Position numbers and translations under genes: made by a program. From NCBI GenBank assembly GCA_026993355.1, contig JALWTX010000017.1:1-39296 (forward strand): a DNA stretch of 39,296 bases. Reading direction: 5' to 3'. The notes under the pieces are model-generated. The model had not been told where the DNA came from. It made no database searches and saw only the letters and a list, made by a program, of their open reading frames with translations. Of this stretch, positions 18,012 to 26,694 are shown in pieces; position 1 is the first letter of the stretch, and each line of letters starts with the position of its first letter. Origin of the DNA: Flavobacteriales bacterium (GTDB lineage Bacteria > Bacteroidota > Bacteroidia > Flavobacteriales > Flavobacteriaceae).

Positions 18012-19208
18012 CTATATTATATTTAATTTTTTTCCTACTTTTTCAAATGCATCTAATGCTTTGTCTAAGTGTGCTTTAGTATGAGCTGCTGATAATTGCA
18101 CCCGAATACGTGCTTTACCTTTAGGAACAACGGGAAAAAAGAACCCAATGACATATATTCCCTCTTCTAATAACTGGGCAGCCATATCTTGAGATAATTT
18201 CGCATCGTATAACATAACGGGTATAATTGGTGATTCACTATGACCGATATCAAAGCCTAATTTAGCCATCCCCTTTTTAAAATATTGCGTATTCTGGTCT
18301 AACTTTTTAATTAAGCTATTATCTGTTATCAGCATATCCAACACCTTTAAAGCGCCACCTACAATCTCAGGCGCTAATGAATTAGAAAATAAATATGGTC
18401 TGGAACGTTGACGCAACATTTCAATGATTTCTTTTCGTCCGGTTGTGTAGCCACCCATGGCACCGCCAAGAGCCTTACCCAGTGTGCCGGTAATAATGTC
18501 TATCTTACCCATTACCTGTTTTAACTCAACAGTGCCACGCCCGGTTTCGCCCAATACACCAACAGCATGACTTTCGTCCACCATGGTTAAAGCATCGTAT
18601 TTTTCGGCCAATTCGACAATTTTGTCCAATTGAGCTACCACACCATCCATAGAAAAAACACCATCTGTTACAATAATTTTAAAACGGTGACCGGCAGCAT
18701 TAGCTTCTTTCAATTTTGCTTCCAAATCTGCCATGTCATTATTTTTATAGCGGTATCGGGCTGTCTTTGTTAAGCGGACACCATCAATTATAGAAGCATG
18801 GTTTAATTCATCTGAAATAATGGCATCTTCGGGTCCAAACAAAGGTTCGAACACGCCGCCATTGGCATCAAAAGCCGCCGCATAGAGAATGGTATCATCG
18901 GTTTGATAAAAATCAGCCAATTTTTGCTCTAACTCTTTATGTTTATCTTGTGTACCGCAAATAAAACGAACAGAGGCCATACCATAGCCGCGTTGATCCA
19001 TCATTTTTTTAGAAGCATCAATCACACGTGGATCATCGGCCAAGCCCAAATAATTATTTGCACAAAAATTTAAAACTTTTTGACCATTGTTTAAAGTGAT
19101 TTCGGGTCCTTGGGGTGAGGTAATAATACGTTCATGTTTATAAAGCCCGGAGGCTTCAATGTCTTTAAGAGATGATTGTAAGTAGGTTTTGAATTTATCG
19201 CTATACAT
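18012..19208 (-). CDS. kbl: Glycine C-acetyltransferase (2-amino-3-ketobutyrate CoA ligase)
   Basis: PLP enzyme that splits 2-amino-3-ketobutyrate with CoA into glycine and acetyl-CoA, in threonine breakdown. 398 residues, same as the E. coli enzyme. Visible: ANNYLGLADDPRV, GYGMASVRFICGTQDKHKEL, the ring-stacking His137 in DELNHASIIDG, DESHAVGVLGETGRG (Asp211 to the pyridine N, His214), and the PLP-binding Lys245 in GTLGKALGGAMGGY. Among alpha-oxoamine synthases, RFICGTQ favours Kbl over BioF or serine palmitoyltransferase. The partner threonine dehydrogenase gene is not in the window. A promoter-like TATATTTG lies 24 bp before the ATG. Confidence 0.93.
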   Translation of the reverse strand: MYSDKFKTYLQSSLKDIEASGLYKHERIITSPQGPEITLNNGQKVLNFCANNYLGLADDPRVIDASKKMMDQRGYGMASVRFICGTQDKHKELEQKLADFYQTDDTILYAAAFDANGGVFEPLFGPEDAIISDELNHASIIDGVRLTKTARYRYKNNDMADLEAKLKEANAAGHRFKIIVTDGVFSMDGVVAQLDKIVELAEKYDALTMVDESHAVGVLGETGRGTVELKQVMGKIDIITGTLGKALGGAMGGYTTGRKEIIEMLRQRSRPYLFSNSLAPEIVGGALKVLDMLITDNSLIKKLDQNTQYFKKGMAKLGFDIGHSESPIIPVMLYDAKLSQDMAAQLLEEGIYVIGFFFPVVPKGKARIRVQLSAAHTKAHLDKALDAFEKVGKKLNII

Positions 19209-19231
19209 ATATAATTTATTTTGGTTTTGAG

Positions 19232-19239
19232 CAAATATA
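19232..19239 (-). promoter_or_regulatory. -7 promoter element of kbl
   Basis: TATATTTG on the minus strand, a full TAnnTTTG match, 23 bp upstream of ATG 19208. The -33 region is weak. Confidence 0.4.
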
Positions 19240-19399
19240 ATTATTATTAATTAATTTAAGATTGACTCTTCTCCTTTTTTAGGCAATTACGAAAAACTTA
19301 AAAGAGCAACCTGTTTAAAATTATTAAAGCATTATTTTGTGTGGACTTATAAGTTTTTAATATACTTTGAATTAAATTCATATAAAAAAACTATTAATA

Positions 19400-19470
19400 T
19401 AATTTTGATTAAATTTGTGTAATTTTTATGACGAATATCATTTTTAACCATTAAGAAGACTTTAAATTTG
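19400..19470 (+). promoter_or_regulatory. Candidate promoter region of the nuo operon
   Basis: Three full matches to TAnnTTTG lie in the 282-bp gap between kbl and nuoA: TAATTTTG at 19400-19407, TAAATTTG at 19410-19417 and TAAATTTG at 19463-19470. None has TTTG at the exact 19-bp spacing (a TTTG is at 19366-19369, 30 bp before the first). At least one is probably the promoter; which one cannot be told. The rest of the gap (19240-19399) is AT-rich and shows nothing else. Confidence 0.4.
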
Positions 19471-19491
19471 TTGACGATAAAATAAGAGTAT

Positions 19492-19842
19492 ATGGGAACA
19501 ATTGCAATATTGGTTTTTATCTTAGCAGGCGTTGCGCTAATTTTAATAGCCAATAACTTATCAAATCTAATTTCACCAAAATCTGACAACCCTGATAAAT
19601 ATGAGCCTTACGAATCGGGTGTTAAAACAATCGGCCCCACTTGGGTCAGATTCAAGATAGGTTACTATTTATTTGCCTTGGTTTTTTTAATTTTTGATGT
19701 TGAGATTATCTTTTTAATTCCTTGGGCAGTCGTCTTCAAAAAAATGAGTGGTATTGCCTTGGTTGACATCATCATATTTATTGTCATTCTTGGACTGGGT
19801 TTAGTTTATGCACTTAAAAAACGCGCTTTAAAATGGGTATAG
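19492..19842 (+). CDS. nuoA: NADH-quinone oxidoreductase subunit A
   Basis: Small membrane subunit of complex I, 116 residues, three transmembrane segments (about 3-20, 60-80, 88-106). Hallmarks: [20 protein letters not shown] with the conserved loop, [27 protein letters not shown]. It is first in the operon and overlaps nuoB by 10 bp. The loop helps form the quinone-binding site. Confidence 0.95.
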   Translation: MGTIAILVFILAGVALILIANNLSNLISPKSDNPDKYEPYESGVKTIGPTWVRFKIGYYLFALVFLIFDVEIIFLIPWAVVFKKMSGIALVDIIIFIVILGLGLVYALKKRALKWV

Positions 19843-20453
19843 AAAACAGAAAAAATTGGATAGGTGACTCGCCGGAAAAACCTTATACACACAATCAAAT
19901 TGCCAATGATTTCCCCGGGCAAATTATTCCTGCCGGAAATGGCGGAAACATAATTGTCGGCACTTTAGATAATATCATTAATTGGGGGCGTTCTAATTCG
20001 TTATGGCCATTATATTTCGGCACAAGCTGCTGCGCTATTGAAATGATGCAGACCGGTGCTGCCCGGCATGATTGGTCACGCTTCGGATTTGAAGTAGCCC
20101 GTCCCACACCCAGACAAGCGGATGTTATTATTATAGCGGGAACTATTACCATGAAAATGGCGCCGGTTTTAAGACGTTTATACGATCAAATGGCCGAGCC
20201 TAAATACGTTATTGCCATGGGTGCTTGTGCTATTTCGGGCGGCCCTTTTTACTACAATACCTATTCGGTTGTAAAGGGAGCCGATCACGTCATTCCGGTT
20301 GATGTTTATGTACCGGGATGTCCGCCTCGTCCGGAAGCATTGCTTGATGGCATGATGCTATTACAAAAAAAGATAAAAACAGAAGGAATGAACACCCGTA
20401 AAAATCCGATTGTCGGTTTTGATGAAGGTTTTCATCCACATAACCAACGCTAA
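19833..20453 (+). CDS. nuoB: NADH-quinone oxidoreductase subunit B
   Basis: Carries cluster N2, the last [4Fe-4S] before quinone, 206 residues. The ligands are visible: the CC pair in [10 protein letters not shown], Cys in [10 protein letters not shown], and Cys in [34 protein letters not shown] is also typical. An N-terminal extension of about 30 residues precedes the core. Overlap with nuoA suggests translational coupling. All N2 ligands are intact, so electron delivery to quinone looks functional although the NADH module is missing. Confidence 0.96.
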   Translation: MGIENRKNWIGDSPEKPYTHNQIANDFPGQIIPAGNGGNIIVGTLDNIINWGRSNSLWPLYFGTSCCAIEMMQTGAARHDWSRFGFEVARPTPRQADVIIIAGTITMKMAPVLRRLYDQMAEPKYVIAMGACAISGGPFYYNTYSVVKGADHVIPVDVYVPGCPPRPEALLDGMMLLQKKIKTEGMNTRKNPIVGFDEGFHPHNQR

Positions 20454-20464
20454 AAATAAGGGAT

Positions 20465-20914
20465 ATGAATAACGAACTTAAAGCGGAAATAGAAAACCAA
20501 TTTGACCAAGCGGTTTTTGATGAAGAAACATCAAAATATCTGATTGTCGAAATTGCCCCAGCATCTTATTTAGATTTAATGCAAACCTTAAAAACCAAAG
20601 GATTTGACTATCTTTTTTCTATGACAGGTATGGATTGGGGAAAGGAATTGGGGGTAACCAATCATTTGGAAAATAGCCAAACCGGAGAGATGATTGTTGT
20701 AAAGGTTAAATTGACCGATAGAGAAAAACCTGAATTACCCACTTTAGAAAAAATTTGGAAAACCGCTCATTTACATGAACGGGAAATTTATGATTTATTC
20801 GGCATAAATTTTAAAGGTCACAGTGTAATGAAACGTTTATTACTGTCAGAAGATTGGGAAGGTTATCCCATGAGAAAAGACTGGCACGATGAAACTAAAA
20901 TGATTATTAGATAA
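20465..20914 (+). CDS. nuoC: NADH-quinone oxidoreductase subunit C
   Basis: Peripheral-arm subunit, 149 residues; contacts NuoB and NuoD. The signature HLHEREIYDLFGINFKGHS (about 114-131) and the end RLLLSEDWEGYPMRKDWHDE are characteristic. It is a separate gene, not a NuoCD fusion. Separated from nuoB by 11 bp and from nuoD by 2 bp. Confidence 0.93.
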   Translation: MNNELKAEIENQFDQAVFDEETSKYLIVEIAPASYLDLMQTLKTKGFDYLFSMTGMDWGKELGVTNHLENSQTGEMIVVKVKLTDREKPELPTLEKIWKTAHLHEREIYDLFGINFKGHSVMKRLLLSEDWEGYPMRKDWHDETKMIIR

Positions 20915-20916
20915 AT

Positions 20917-22047
20917 ATGGAAACCCTTACCTTAAATAGTAGTGATTTAAAATCGCAAGAATATTTTTTAAATATGGGGCCCCAACACCCCGCCACTCAT
21001 GGGGTATTGCGCTTGATACTCACATTGGACGGTGAAGTTGTTAAAAATATAGAGCCTGATTTGGGTTATATTCATCGTAGTATCGAAAAACAATGTGAAT
21101 ATGAAGGATACAAACAAATTATCCACTTAACTGACCGGATGGATTATTTGTCGGCTCATATCAACAACGAAGCAGTAGCTTTGGCTATAGAACAAGCCTT
21201 GGAAATAGAGGTTCCCGAACGGGTAAAAGTCATTCGAACCATTATGGGTGAATTAACCCGGATTGCTTCTCACTTATTATGGTGGGGTGTAATGGGTATG
21301 GATGTCGGTGCATTGACCACCTTTATGTATGCCTTCCGCGACCGTGAAATGATTAATGATATCATGGAAGAAACTTGTGGAGCACGTTTAACCATGAGTT
21401 ACAGTACACCGGGAGGTGTCATGTTCGATTTACATCCTAATTTTCAAAAAAGAGTAAAAGATTTTATTCCACACCTACGTCGCGTTATTCCACAGTACGA
21501 CGAATTGTTAACCGGTAATGTTATTTTCCAAAAACGAATGAAAGGCGTTGGCATAATGTCACACGAAGATGCTATTTCTCATGGTGCCAGTGGTCCGGTA
21601 GCGCGTGGTTCGGGCGTGTCTTGCGACAGACGTAAAAAAGACCCATATAGCGCATTTGCCTCGCGTGATATTCAATTTAATGAAATAACATTTACCGAAG
21701 GTGACAACTTGGCACGTTATAATGTGCGTATGAAAGAAATGTTAGAGTCGCTCAACATTATAGAACAGTTGATTGACAACATTCCCGATGACGGTATTCA
21801 GGCCAAAACAAAAGCTTTGATAAAATTGCCGAAAGGTGAATACTTGCAACGTGTTGAAACGGCGCGTGGTGATTTGGGCGTTTATATCGTCAGTGATGGT
21901 AAGAAAAATCCTTATCGTGTCAAATTCCGTTCACCCGGGTTTTCTAATTTGAATGCTTTAATTGAAATCGGAAAAGGACATTTAATTGCAGATTTAGTAG
22001 CGATTATGTCAACTTTAGATTTTGTGGTGCCGGATATTGACCGATAG
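20917..22047 (+). CDS. nuoD: NADH-quinone oxidoreductase subunit D
   Basis: 376 residues; forms the quinone cavity with NuoB and descends from the hydrogenase large subunit. Visible: NMGPQHPATHGVLRLILTLD (the His loop of the quinone site), GYIHRSIEKQCEYEGYKQII, DRMDYLSAHINNEA, GARLTMSYSTPGGVMFDL and the C-terminal DLVAIMSTLDFVVPDIDR. It looks complete. The 262 bp following it, where nuoE, nuoF and nuoG normally begin, contain no gene; the next gene is nuoH. Confidence 0.96.
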   Translation: METLTLNSSDLKSQEYFLNMGPQHPATHGVLRLILTLDGEVVKNIEPDLGYIHRSIEKQCEYEGYKQIIHLTDRMDYLSAHINNEAVALAIEQALEIEVPERVKVIRTIMGELTRIASHLLWWGVMGMDVGALTTFMYAFRDREMINDIMEETCGARLTMSYSTPGGVMFDLHPNFQKRVKDFIPHLRRVIPQYDELLTGNVIFQKRMKGVGIMSHEDAISHGASGPVARGSGVSCDRRKKDPYSAFASRDIQFNEITFTEGDNLARYNVRMKEMLESLNIIEQLIDNIPDDGIQAKTKALIKLPKGEYLQRVETARGDLGVYIVSDGKKNPYRVKFRSPGFSNLNALIEIGKGHLIADLVAIMSTLDFVVPDIDR

Positions 22048-22309
22048 TTAAAGGCAAATGTTTCGATAAACTAAATAAAAGTAGTAAAAAGCAGAAAATA
22101 AAGACACCTGATCTTACATCTGTCAAGATTAAAAATAGATAGATAAATGTTATTAAAAATTTGAAATAAATGTGAGATTTCTCACTGCATCGAAATGACA
22201 GTTAATCATCATCAAGACAGAGTGAAGTGGCGAATAATCTTAATTTTAATTGACATTTAAAAATAAAGAATAATGAGTGCCGGAAGCACTTTAATAAAAA
22301 ATAATTAAA
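22048..22309. other. 262-bp gene-free spacer at the place of nuoEFG
   Basis: Stop of nuoD at 22047, start of nuoH at 22310. No frame of useful length is open here. It holds the palindromic repeat at 22172-22241 and an 11-codon ORF at 22273-22308 (ATGAGTGCC...AATAATTAA), ending one base before the nuoH ATG and covering a small AGTGC/GCACT hairpin. All other nuo spacers are 2-30 bp, so this one stands out as the likely scar of lost genes. Confidence 0.7.
22172..22241. repeat. Degenerate palindromic repeat in the nuoD-nuoH spacer
   Basis: Two arms, GTGAGATTTCTCACTGCATC (22172-22191) followed by GAAATGACA, and AGACAGAGTGAAGTGGCGAA (22216-22235) followed by TAATCTT, form an imperfect inverted repeat. 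The wording resembles a short palindromic repeat scattered through many Bacteroidota genomes (GATTTCTCAC...GAAATGACA...AGTGAAG...AATCTT). That resemblance is from memory; no second copy was noticed in this window. Confidence 0.5.
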
Positions 22310-23386
22310 ATGATTTTAACAAATACGACAAATTATTTTGGACAATTAGTAAACTATCTCTCTGAGCAAATGGGAATAGGTGGCCAAATATTGGCATATG
22401 TACTAGTAGCAGCCATCTATTTAAGTTTTTTTGCTGTAGCAGGTCTTTTGCTGGTTTATGTAGAACGGCGTGTAGCAGCATTTTTTCAATTACGTTTGGG
22501 CCCTAACCGGGTTGGCCCGCATGGATTGCTTCAAACCATAGCCGATGCGCTTAAATTGTTATCCAAAGAAATTTTCGGAACAAACCGAAAAGATAACTTA
22601 CTGTATAAAACAGCTTACTATTTAGTTATTATCGCTTCGTTGGTTTCACTCTCAGTAATCCCTTTTAGCAGAGGCATTCAAGCATTTGATATCAATGTTG
22701 GCGTTTTCTTTATCTCTGCTGTTTCATCGGTAGGGGTTTTAGGGATTCTATTCGGCGGTTGGGGAAGTAATAACAAATATTCTCTGATTGGTGGAATGCG
22801 AAGCGGTTTACAAATGATCAGCTACGAATTATCTTCCGGCTTAGCCATCATTACCATGGTATTATTAGCAGGCACTTTGCAGATGTCCGGTATTATAGAG
22901 GCGCAACGCGATACATGGTTTATTATTAAAGGACATATTCCTGCCTTGATTGCGTTATTTATTTTTGTTGTGGCCGGAACAGCTGAAAGTAACCGGACAC
23001 CTTTTGATTTACCTGAAGGTGAGGCCGAATTAGGTGCCGGGTATCATTCCGAATATTCAGGAATGGGTTTTGCCTATTTTTTCTTAGCGGAATTTATCAA
23101 TATGTTTATCATTTCGGCCGTAGGCGTTACCTTATTTTTCGGGGGCTGGTTAGCACCATTTCATTTAACTGACAGCTTACCTTGGCAACCATTATGGGGT
23201 GCATTTTGGTTTTTTATGAAAGTGGCTGTTTTTATCTTTTTTATGATGTGGTTCCGCTGGACGTTTCCCCGTTTAAGAATAGACCAACTTTTAACTTTGG
23301 AGTGGAAATATTTGTTACCGATTGGTCTGGTTAATATTATATTAATGGCTGTTTTGGTTTATTATAACATTTTAATAAGTTTTTAA
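22310..23386 (+). CDS. nuoH: NADH-quinone oxidoreductase subunit H
   Basis: Membrane subunit linking the quinone site to the proton channels, 358 residues with about eight transmembrane segments. Hallmarks: YVERRVAAFFQLRLGPNRVG, LLQTIADALKLLSKEI, ESNRTPFDLPEGEAELGAGY (acidic loop at the quinone entrance), HSEYSGMGFAYFFLAEF, WFRWTFPRLRIDQLLTLEWK. GAGYHSEYSG has Gly where VAGYHTEYSG is common. nuoI follows after 2 bp. Confidence 0.95.
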   Translation: MILTNTTNYFGQLVNYLSEQMGIGGQILAYVLVAAIYLSFFAVAGLLLVYVERRVAAFFQLRLGPNRVGPHGLLQTIADALKLLSKEIFGTNRKDNLLYKTAYYLVIIASLVSLSVIPFSRGIQAFDINVGVFFISAVSSVGVLGILFGGWGSNNKYSLIGGMRSGLQMISYELSSGLAIITMVLLAGTLQMSGIIEAQRDTWFIIKGHIPALIALFIFVVAGTAESNRTPFDLPEGEAELGAGYHSEYSGMGFAYFFLAEFINMFIISAVGVTLFFGGWLAPFHLTDSLPWQPLWGAFWFFMKVAVFIFFMMWFRWTFPRLRIDQLLTLEWKYLLPIGLVNIILMAVLVYYNILISF

Positions 23387-23388
23387 TT

Positions 23389-23868
23389 ATGAGTTATTTA
23401 GGAGATGTTATTGGCGGCATTAAAACGCTGATGAAAGGAATGAAAGTAACAGGGAGTTATTTTTTTCCAAATGTCATCAATAAAAAATATATTATCACAC
23501 GACAATATCCGGATGAACCAGCCATTGTTATGGAGCGTTTTAAGGGAGAAGTCGTTATGTGGCATAACGAAAATAATGAACATAGATGCACCGGCTGTCA
23601 AGCCTGTGAAATTGCTTGTCCAAATGGGTCTATTGAAATTATTTGGAACCGTGTTTTAAATGAAGAAACAGGAAAAAAAGTAAAACAAATAGACAAACAT
23701 ATTTATCATTTGGGGATGTGTACAATGTGTAATTTATGTATTCAAGCCTGTCCTACAAATGCCATTATGTGGTCGACAAATTTTCACAATTCGACTTACG
23801 ATCGTTCAAAATTAACCAAAGTACTAAACAAGCCCGGGTCAAAATTAATGGCCGGCGTAGAAGAATAA
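23389..23868 (+). CDS. nuoI: NADH-quinone oxidoreductase subunit I
   Basis: Carries clusters N6a and N6b, 159 residues. Both ferredoxin motifs are complete: CTGCQACEIACPNGSIEI (about 67-84) and CTMCNLCIQACPTNAI (about 110-125). An N-terminal amphipathic helix (YLGDVIGGIKTLMKGMKVTG) docks it to the membrane. In complexes without NuoEFG this subunit is the outermost Fe-S protein and is where an alternative donor such as ferredoxin would bind. The C-terminus (KLTKVLNKPGSKLMAGVEE) has no obvious extra domain. Confidence 0.95.
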   Translation: MSYLGDVIGGIKTLMKGMKVTGSYFFPNVINKKYIITRQYPDEPAIVMERFKGEVVMWHNENNEHRCTGCQACEIACPNGSIEIIWNRVLNEETGKKVKQIDKHIYHLGMCTMCNLCIQACPTNAIMWSTNFHNSTYDRSKLTKVLNKPGSKLMAGVEE

Positions 23869-23874
23869 ATAATT

Positions 23875-24396
23875 ATGGAAAAGATATTGTTTTATATTTT
23901 ATCGGCAATTATCATCGGCTTTGCTGTTTTAAGCGTAACCAGCCGTAAATTATACCGTGCTACTATCTATTTGCTTTTTGTCCTTATGGCTGTTTCCGGC
24001 TTATATTTCATGATGGAATATAACTTTATGGGTGCCGTCCAATTGTCAGTTTATGCCGGCGGTATCATGGTTCTATTTATCTATGCGGTTATGATGACCA
24101 ACAATATAGGAAAGCCACTACGAAGTATTAGCACTAAAAGAAAAATTTTACCCTTTATTATTGCATTTGGCACGGCTATTTTAGCTATTTATGCTATTTA
24201 CTCTTATCAAGGTATTGCCAATGTGCACGAGGCTACGATAACCAGTGTTGATCAAATTGGCCAAAAATTATTGAGTTACGAAAAAGGCGGCTACGTATTA
24301 CCATTTGAAGTAGTATCCATTCTGTTATTAGCAGTGATGGTGGCTGCCATTGTTATTGCCAAAGCTAAAAAATTAGTTAATCAAGAAAAAAATTAG
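23875..24396 (+). CDS. nuoJ: NADH-quinone oxidoreductase subunit J
   Basis: Membrane subunit, 173 residues, five transmembrane segments. SRKLYRATIYLLFVLMAVSG, FMGAVQLSVYAGGIMVLFIY (about 52-71, with the pi-bulge Gly and Tyr region) and EVVSILLLAVMVAAIVIAK are family typical. Located 6 bp after nuoI and 3 bp before nuoK. Confidence 0.93.
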   Translation: MEKILFYILSAIIIGFAVLSVTSRKLYRATIYLLFVLMAVSGLYFMMEYNFMGAVQLSVYAGGIMVLFIYAVMMTNNIGKPLRSISTKRKILPFIIAFGTAILAIYAIYSYQGIANVHEATITSVDQIGQKLLSYEKGGYVLPFEVVSILLLAVMVAAIVIAKAKKLVNQEKN

Positions 24397-24399
24397 ATT

Positions 24400-24717
24400 A
24401 TGATTGAAGGAGTTAGTTTATTTGAAATACTGTCATTAACCACCGTTCTGTTTTTTGTGGGAATTTATGGTTTTTTGACCCGCACCAATCTTATTGCCAT
24501 GCTTATGTCATTGGAATTGATGGTAAACGCTGAAGCGATTAATTTTGTGGCAATTAATAAATACCTGTCCCCCGCCGTTTTGCAAGGTCAAATCTTTTCG
24601 CTTTTTATTATAGCCTTGGCTGCAGCTGAAACAGCATTGGCATTAGCCATTATTTTGCATTTATATCGTTTGACTGAAAATATTGATGTCAAAGAAGTGG
24701 AAGAATTAAAATATTAA
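24400..24717 (+). CDS. nuoK: NADH-quinone oxidoreductase subunit K
   Basis: 105 residues, three transmembrane segments, an MrpC-like proton-path subunit. Key acidic residues are present: Glu in LMSLELMVNAEAINFVA and Glu in ALAAAETALALAIILHLYR. nuoL starts 9 bp later. Confidence 0.94.
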   Translation: MIEGVSLFEILSLTTVLFFVGIYGFLTRTNLIAMLMSLELMVNAEAINFVAINKYLSPAVLQGQIFSLFIIALAAAETALALAIILHLYRLTENIDVKEVEELKY

Positions 24718-24726
24718 AAATATAAA

Positions 24727-26676
24727 ATGATGAACGAATTTAGCTATATATACCTTATTCCTTTAATTCCGTTACTCAGCTTTTTGTTTTTAGGTTTTAC
24801 GGCCAAAAAAATAAAGGAACCGGTATCGGGTTACATTGGAACCGCCAGTTTGATCAGTGTTTTCTTATTAAGCTTGTACACTGCCTACCAATACTTTTTT
24901 GTATCCGGATTGGTCGATGGAAAATATCAACCGATAAAAATTATGCTAAAAGAGAACTGGATACATTTCTCCGGCAAACTCGGGATCGATATTGGTTTTT
25001 TAATCGATCCTATATCTGTCATGATGCTGGTCGTGGTTTCTACCGTTTCGCTAATGGTACACATATACTCGTTAGGGTATATGCACAGCGATACAGGATT
25101 TAGCCGTTTTTATGCCTACTTATCCCTTTTTACATTCTCCATGTTGGGCTTGGTTTTATCCTCTAACCTATTTATGATTTACATATTTTGGGAATTAGTC
25201 GGTGTTTCATCTTTTTTACTAATCGGTTTTTATTTTGAAAAACCATCGGCAGTGGCTGCCAGCAAAAAAGCTTTTATTGTTACCCGCTTTGCCGATATGT
25301 TTTTCTTAATCGGTATTTTAATGGTTGGATATTTTGCCCATACCTTTGATTTTGAAACCTTAAACAGTCCTTCCACTTACGAAATGATTCAACACTGGAT
25401 AGCCCAACACCAGATAGCCAGTTTTATGGGTATTTCGGTCTTCACATGGGCCTTAATTTTAATCTATATAGGCGGTATGGGAAAATCGGCTATGTTTCCT
25501 TTACATATTTGGCTCCCAGATGCCATGGAAGGCCCTACACCGGTTTCTGCTCTGATACATGCAGCAACCATGGTTGTTGCCGGCGTATATTTGGTTGCTC
25601 GACTCTTTCCACTCTATTATCATGTCGAAGATGGTTTTGCCCTTCGCGTTGTAGCCGTTGTCGGGGCATTCTCTGCCTTATTTGCAGCTATTATTGCCCT
25701 AACACAAGAAGATATTAAACGGGTTTTGGCCTTTTCAACCATGTCTCAAATTGGTTATATGATGATGGCCTTGGGTGTGTCGGGATTTGAGGGGCATGAA
25801 GGACTTGGCTATATGGCTGGGATGTTTCACTTGTTTACCCATGCCATGTTTAAAGCCCTGTTGTTCTTAACTGCGGGGGCTATTATTCATGCCGTTCATA
25901 GCAACTTAATGAAAGATATGGGCGGACTGAATAAATATATGCCTGTATCGAGCATTGTTTTTCTAATAGCTGCTTTGGCTATCTCAGGTATTCCGCCATT
26001 TGCCGGTTTCTACAGTAAAGATGAAATTTTAGCTGCTGCTTTTGAATATAACAAATTTATTTGGCTTATCGGATTTTTAGTCGCCGGTTTAACGGCTTTT
26101 TATATGTTCCGTTTATACTTCAGAATATTCTTTAACAAGCAAACGGACTACGGCGACCATAAACCGCATGAAGCTCCTATGTCTATGTTAATAGCCATGG
26201 TTTTCTTAGCAATCATGACCATTATCGCCGGTTTTATCCCATTTAGTGAATTTATCTCAGCTGACCTGAGGCCTTTTCATAGTCATATCGAATGGAGTGA
26301 TCCGCTTGTTATTGCTTCTATTTTAATGGCTGCCTCCGGTATCGGCATCGCTTATTTATTGTATTATGAAGATACCCCTTACCCGCAAAAAGTGGCTAAA
26401 GCCATGGGAAAAGGCTATAAATGGGCTAAAGATAAATTTTATATGGATGAACTTTACCTATACATTACACATAAAATTATTTTCGAGCACATCTCCAAAC
26501 CTATCGCTTGGTTTGACCGTTATGTAATTGATGGTTTTATGAACTTACTCGGTGTTACTGTTGAAAGATTGGCCGAAAAGATCAAAATTATACAAACAGG
26601 CAGAATGCAAGACTATGCCATGTATTTTGTGTCAGGTGTGATTGCTATAGTAATGCTAATTATATATTTTAAATAA
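24727..26676 (+). CDS. nuoL: NADH-quinone oxidoreductase subunit L
   Basis: Distal antiporter-like proton pump, 649 residues, 14 or more transmembrane segments. Seen: IFWELVGVSSFLLIGFYFEK (key Glu), IGGMGKSAMFPLHIWLPDAM (Lys of the channel), EGPTPVSALIHAATMVVAGV, TQEDIKRVLAFSTMSQIGYM, GIPPFAGFYSKDEI and a long C-terminal part with an amphipathic stretch (about 565-585, the HL helix) followed by a last membrane segment. It looks complete and the transverse helix is present. Confidence 0.96.
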   Translation: MMNEFSYIYLIPLIPLLSFLFLGFTAKKIKEPVSGYIGTASLISVFLLSLYTAYQYFFVSGLVDGKYQPIKIMLKENWIHFSGKLGIDIGFLIDPISVMMLVVVSTVSLMVHIYSLGYMHSDTGFSRFYAYLSLFTFSMLGLVLSSNLFMIYIFWELVGVSSFLLIGFYFEKPSAVAASKKAFIVTRFADMFFLIGILMVGYFAHTFDFETLNSPSTYEMIQHWIAQHQIASFMGISVFTWALILIYIGGMGKSAMFPLHIWLPDAMEGPTPVSALIHAATMVVAGVYLVARLFPLYYHVEDGFALRVVAVVGAFSALFAAIIALTQEDIKRVLAFSTMSQIGYMMMALGVSGFEGHEGLGYMAGMFHLFTHAMFKALLFLTAGAIIHAVHSNLMKDMGGLNKYMPVSSIVFLIAALAISGIPPFAGFYSKDEILAAAFEYNKFIWLIGFLVAGLTAFYMFRLYFRIFFNKQTDYGDHKPHEAPMSMLIAMVFLAIMTIIAGFIPFSEFISADLRPFHSHIEWSDPLVIASILMAASGIGIAYLLYYEDTPYPQKVAKAMGKGYKWAKDKFYMDELYLYITHKIIFEHISKPIAWFDRYVIDGFMNLLGVTVERLAEKIKIIQTGRMQDYAMYFVSGVIAIVMLIIYFK

Positions 26677-26694
26677 TAGATAAATTTTAAAGAA

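Noticed and set aside
20465-22047. Frameshifted nuoCD fusion
   Set aside because: nuoC and nuoD each have a good start and stop, normal lengths and intact end motifs; they are separate genes 2 bp apart.
22172-22241. A CRISPR repeat in the nuoD-nuoH gap
   Set aside because: Only one pair of imperfect arms, no regular spacing and no cas genes.
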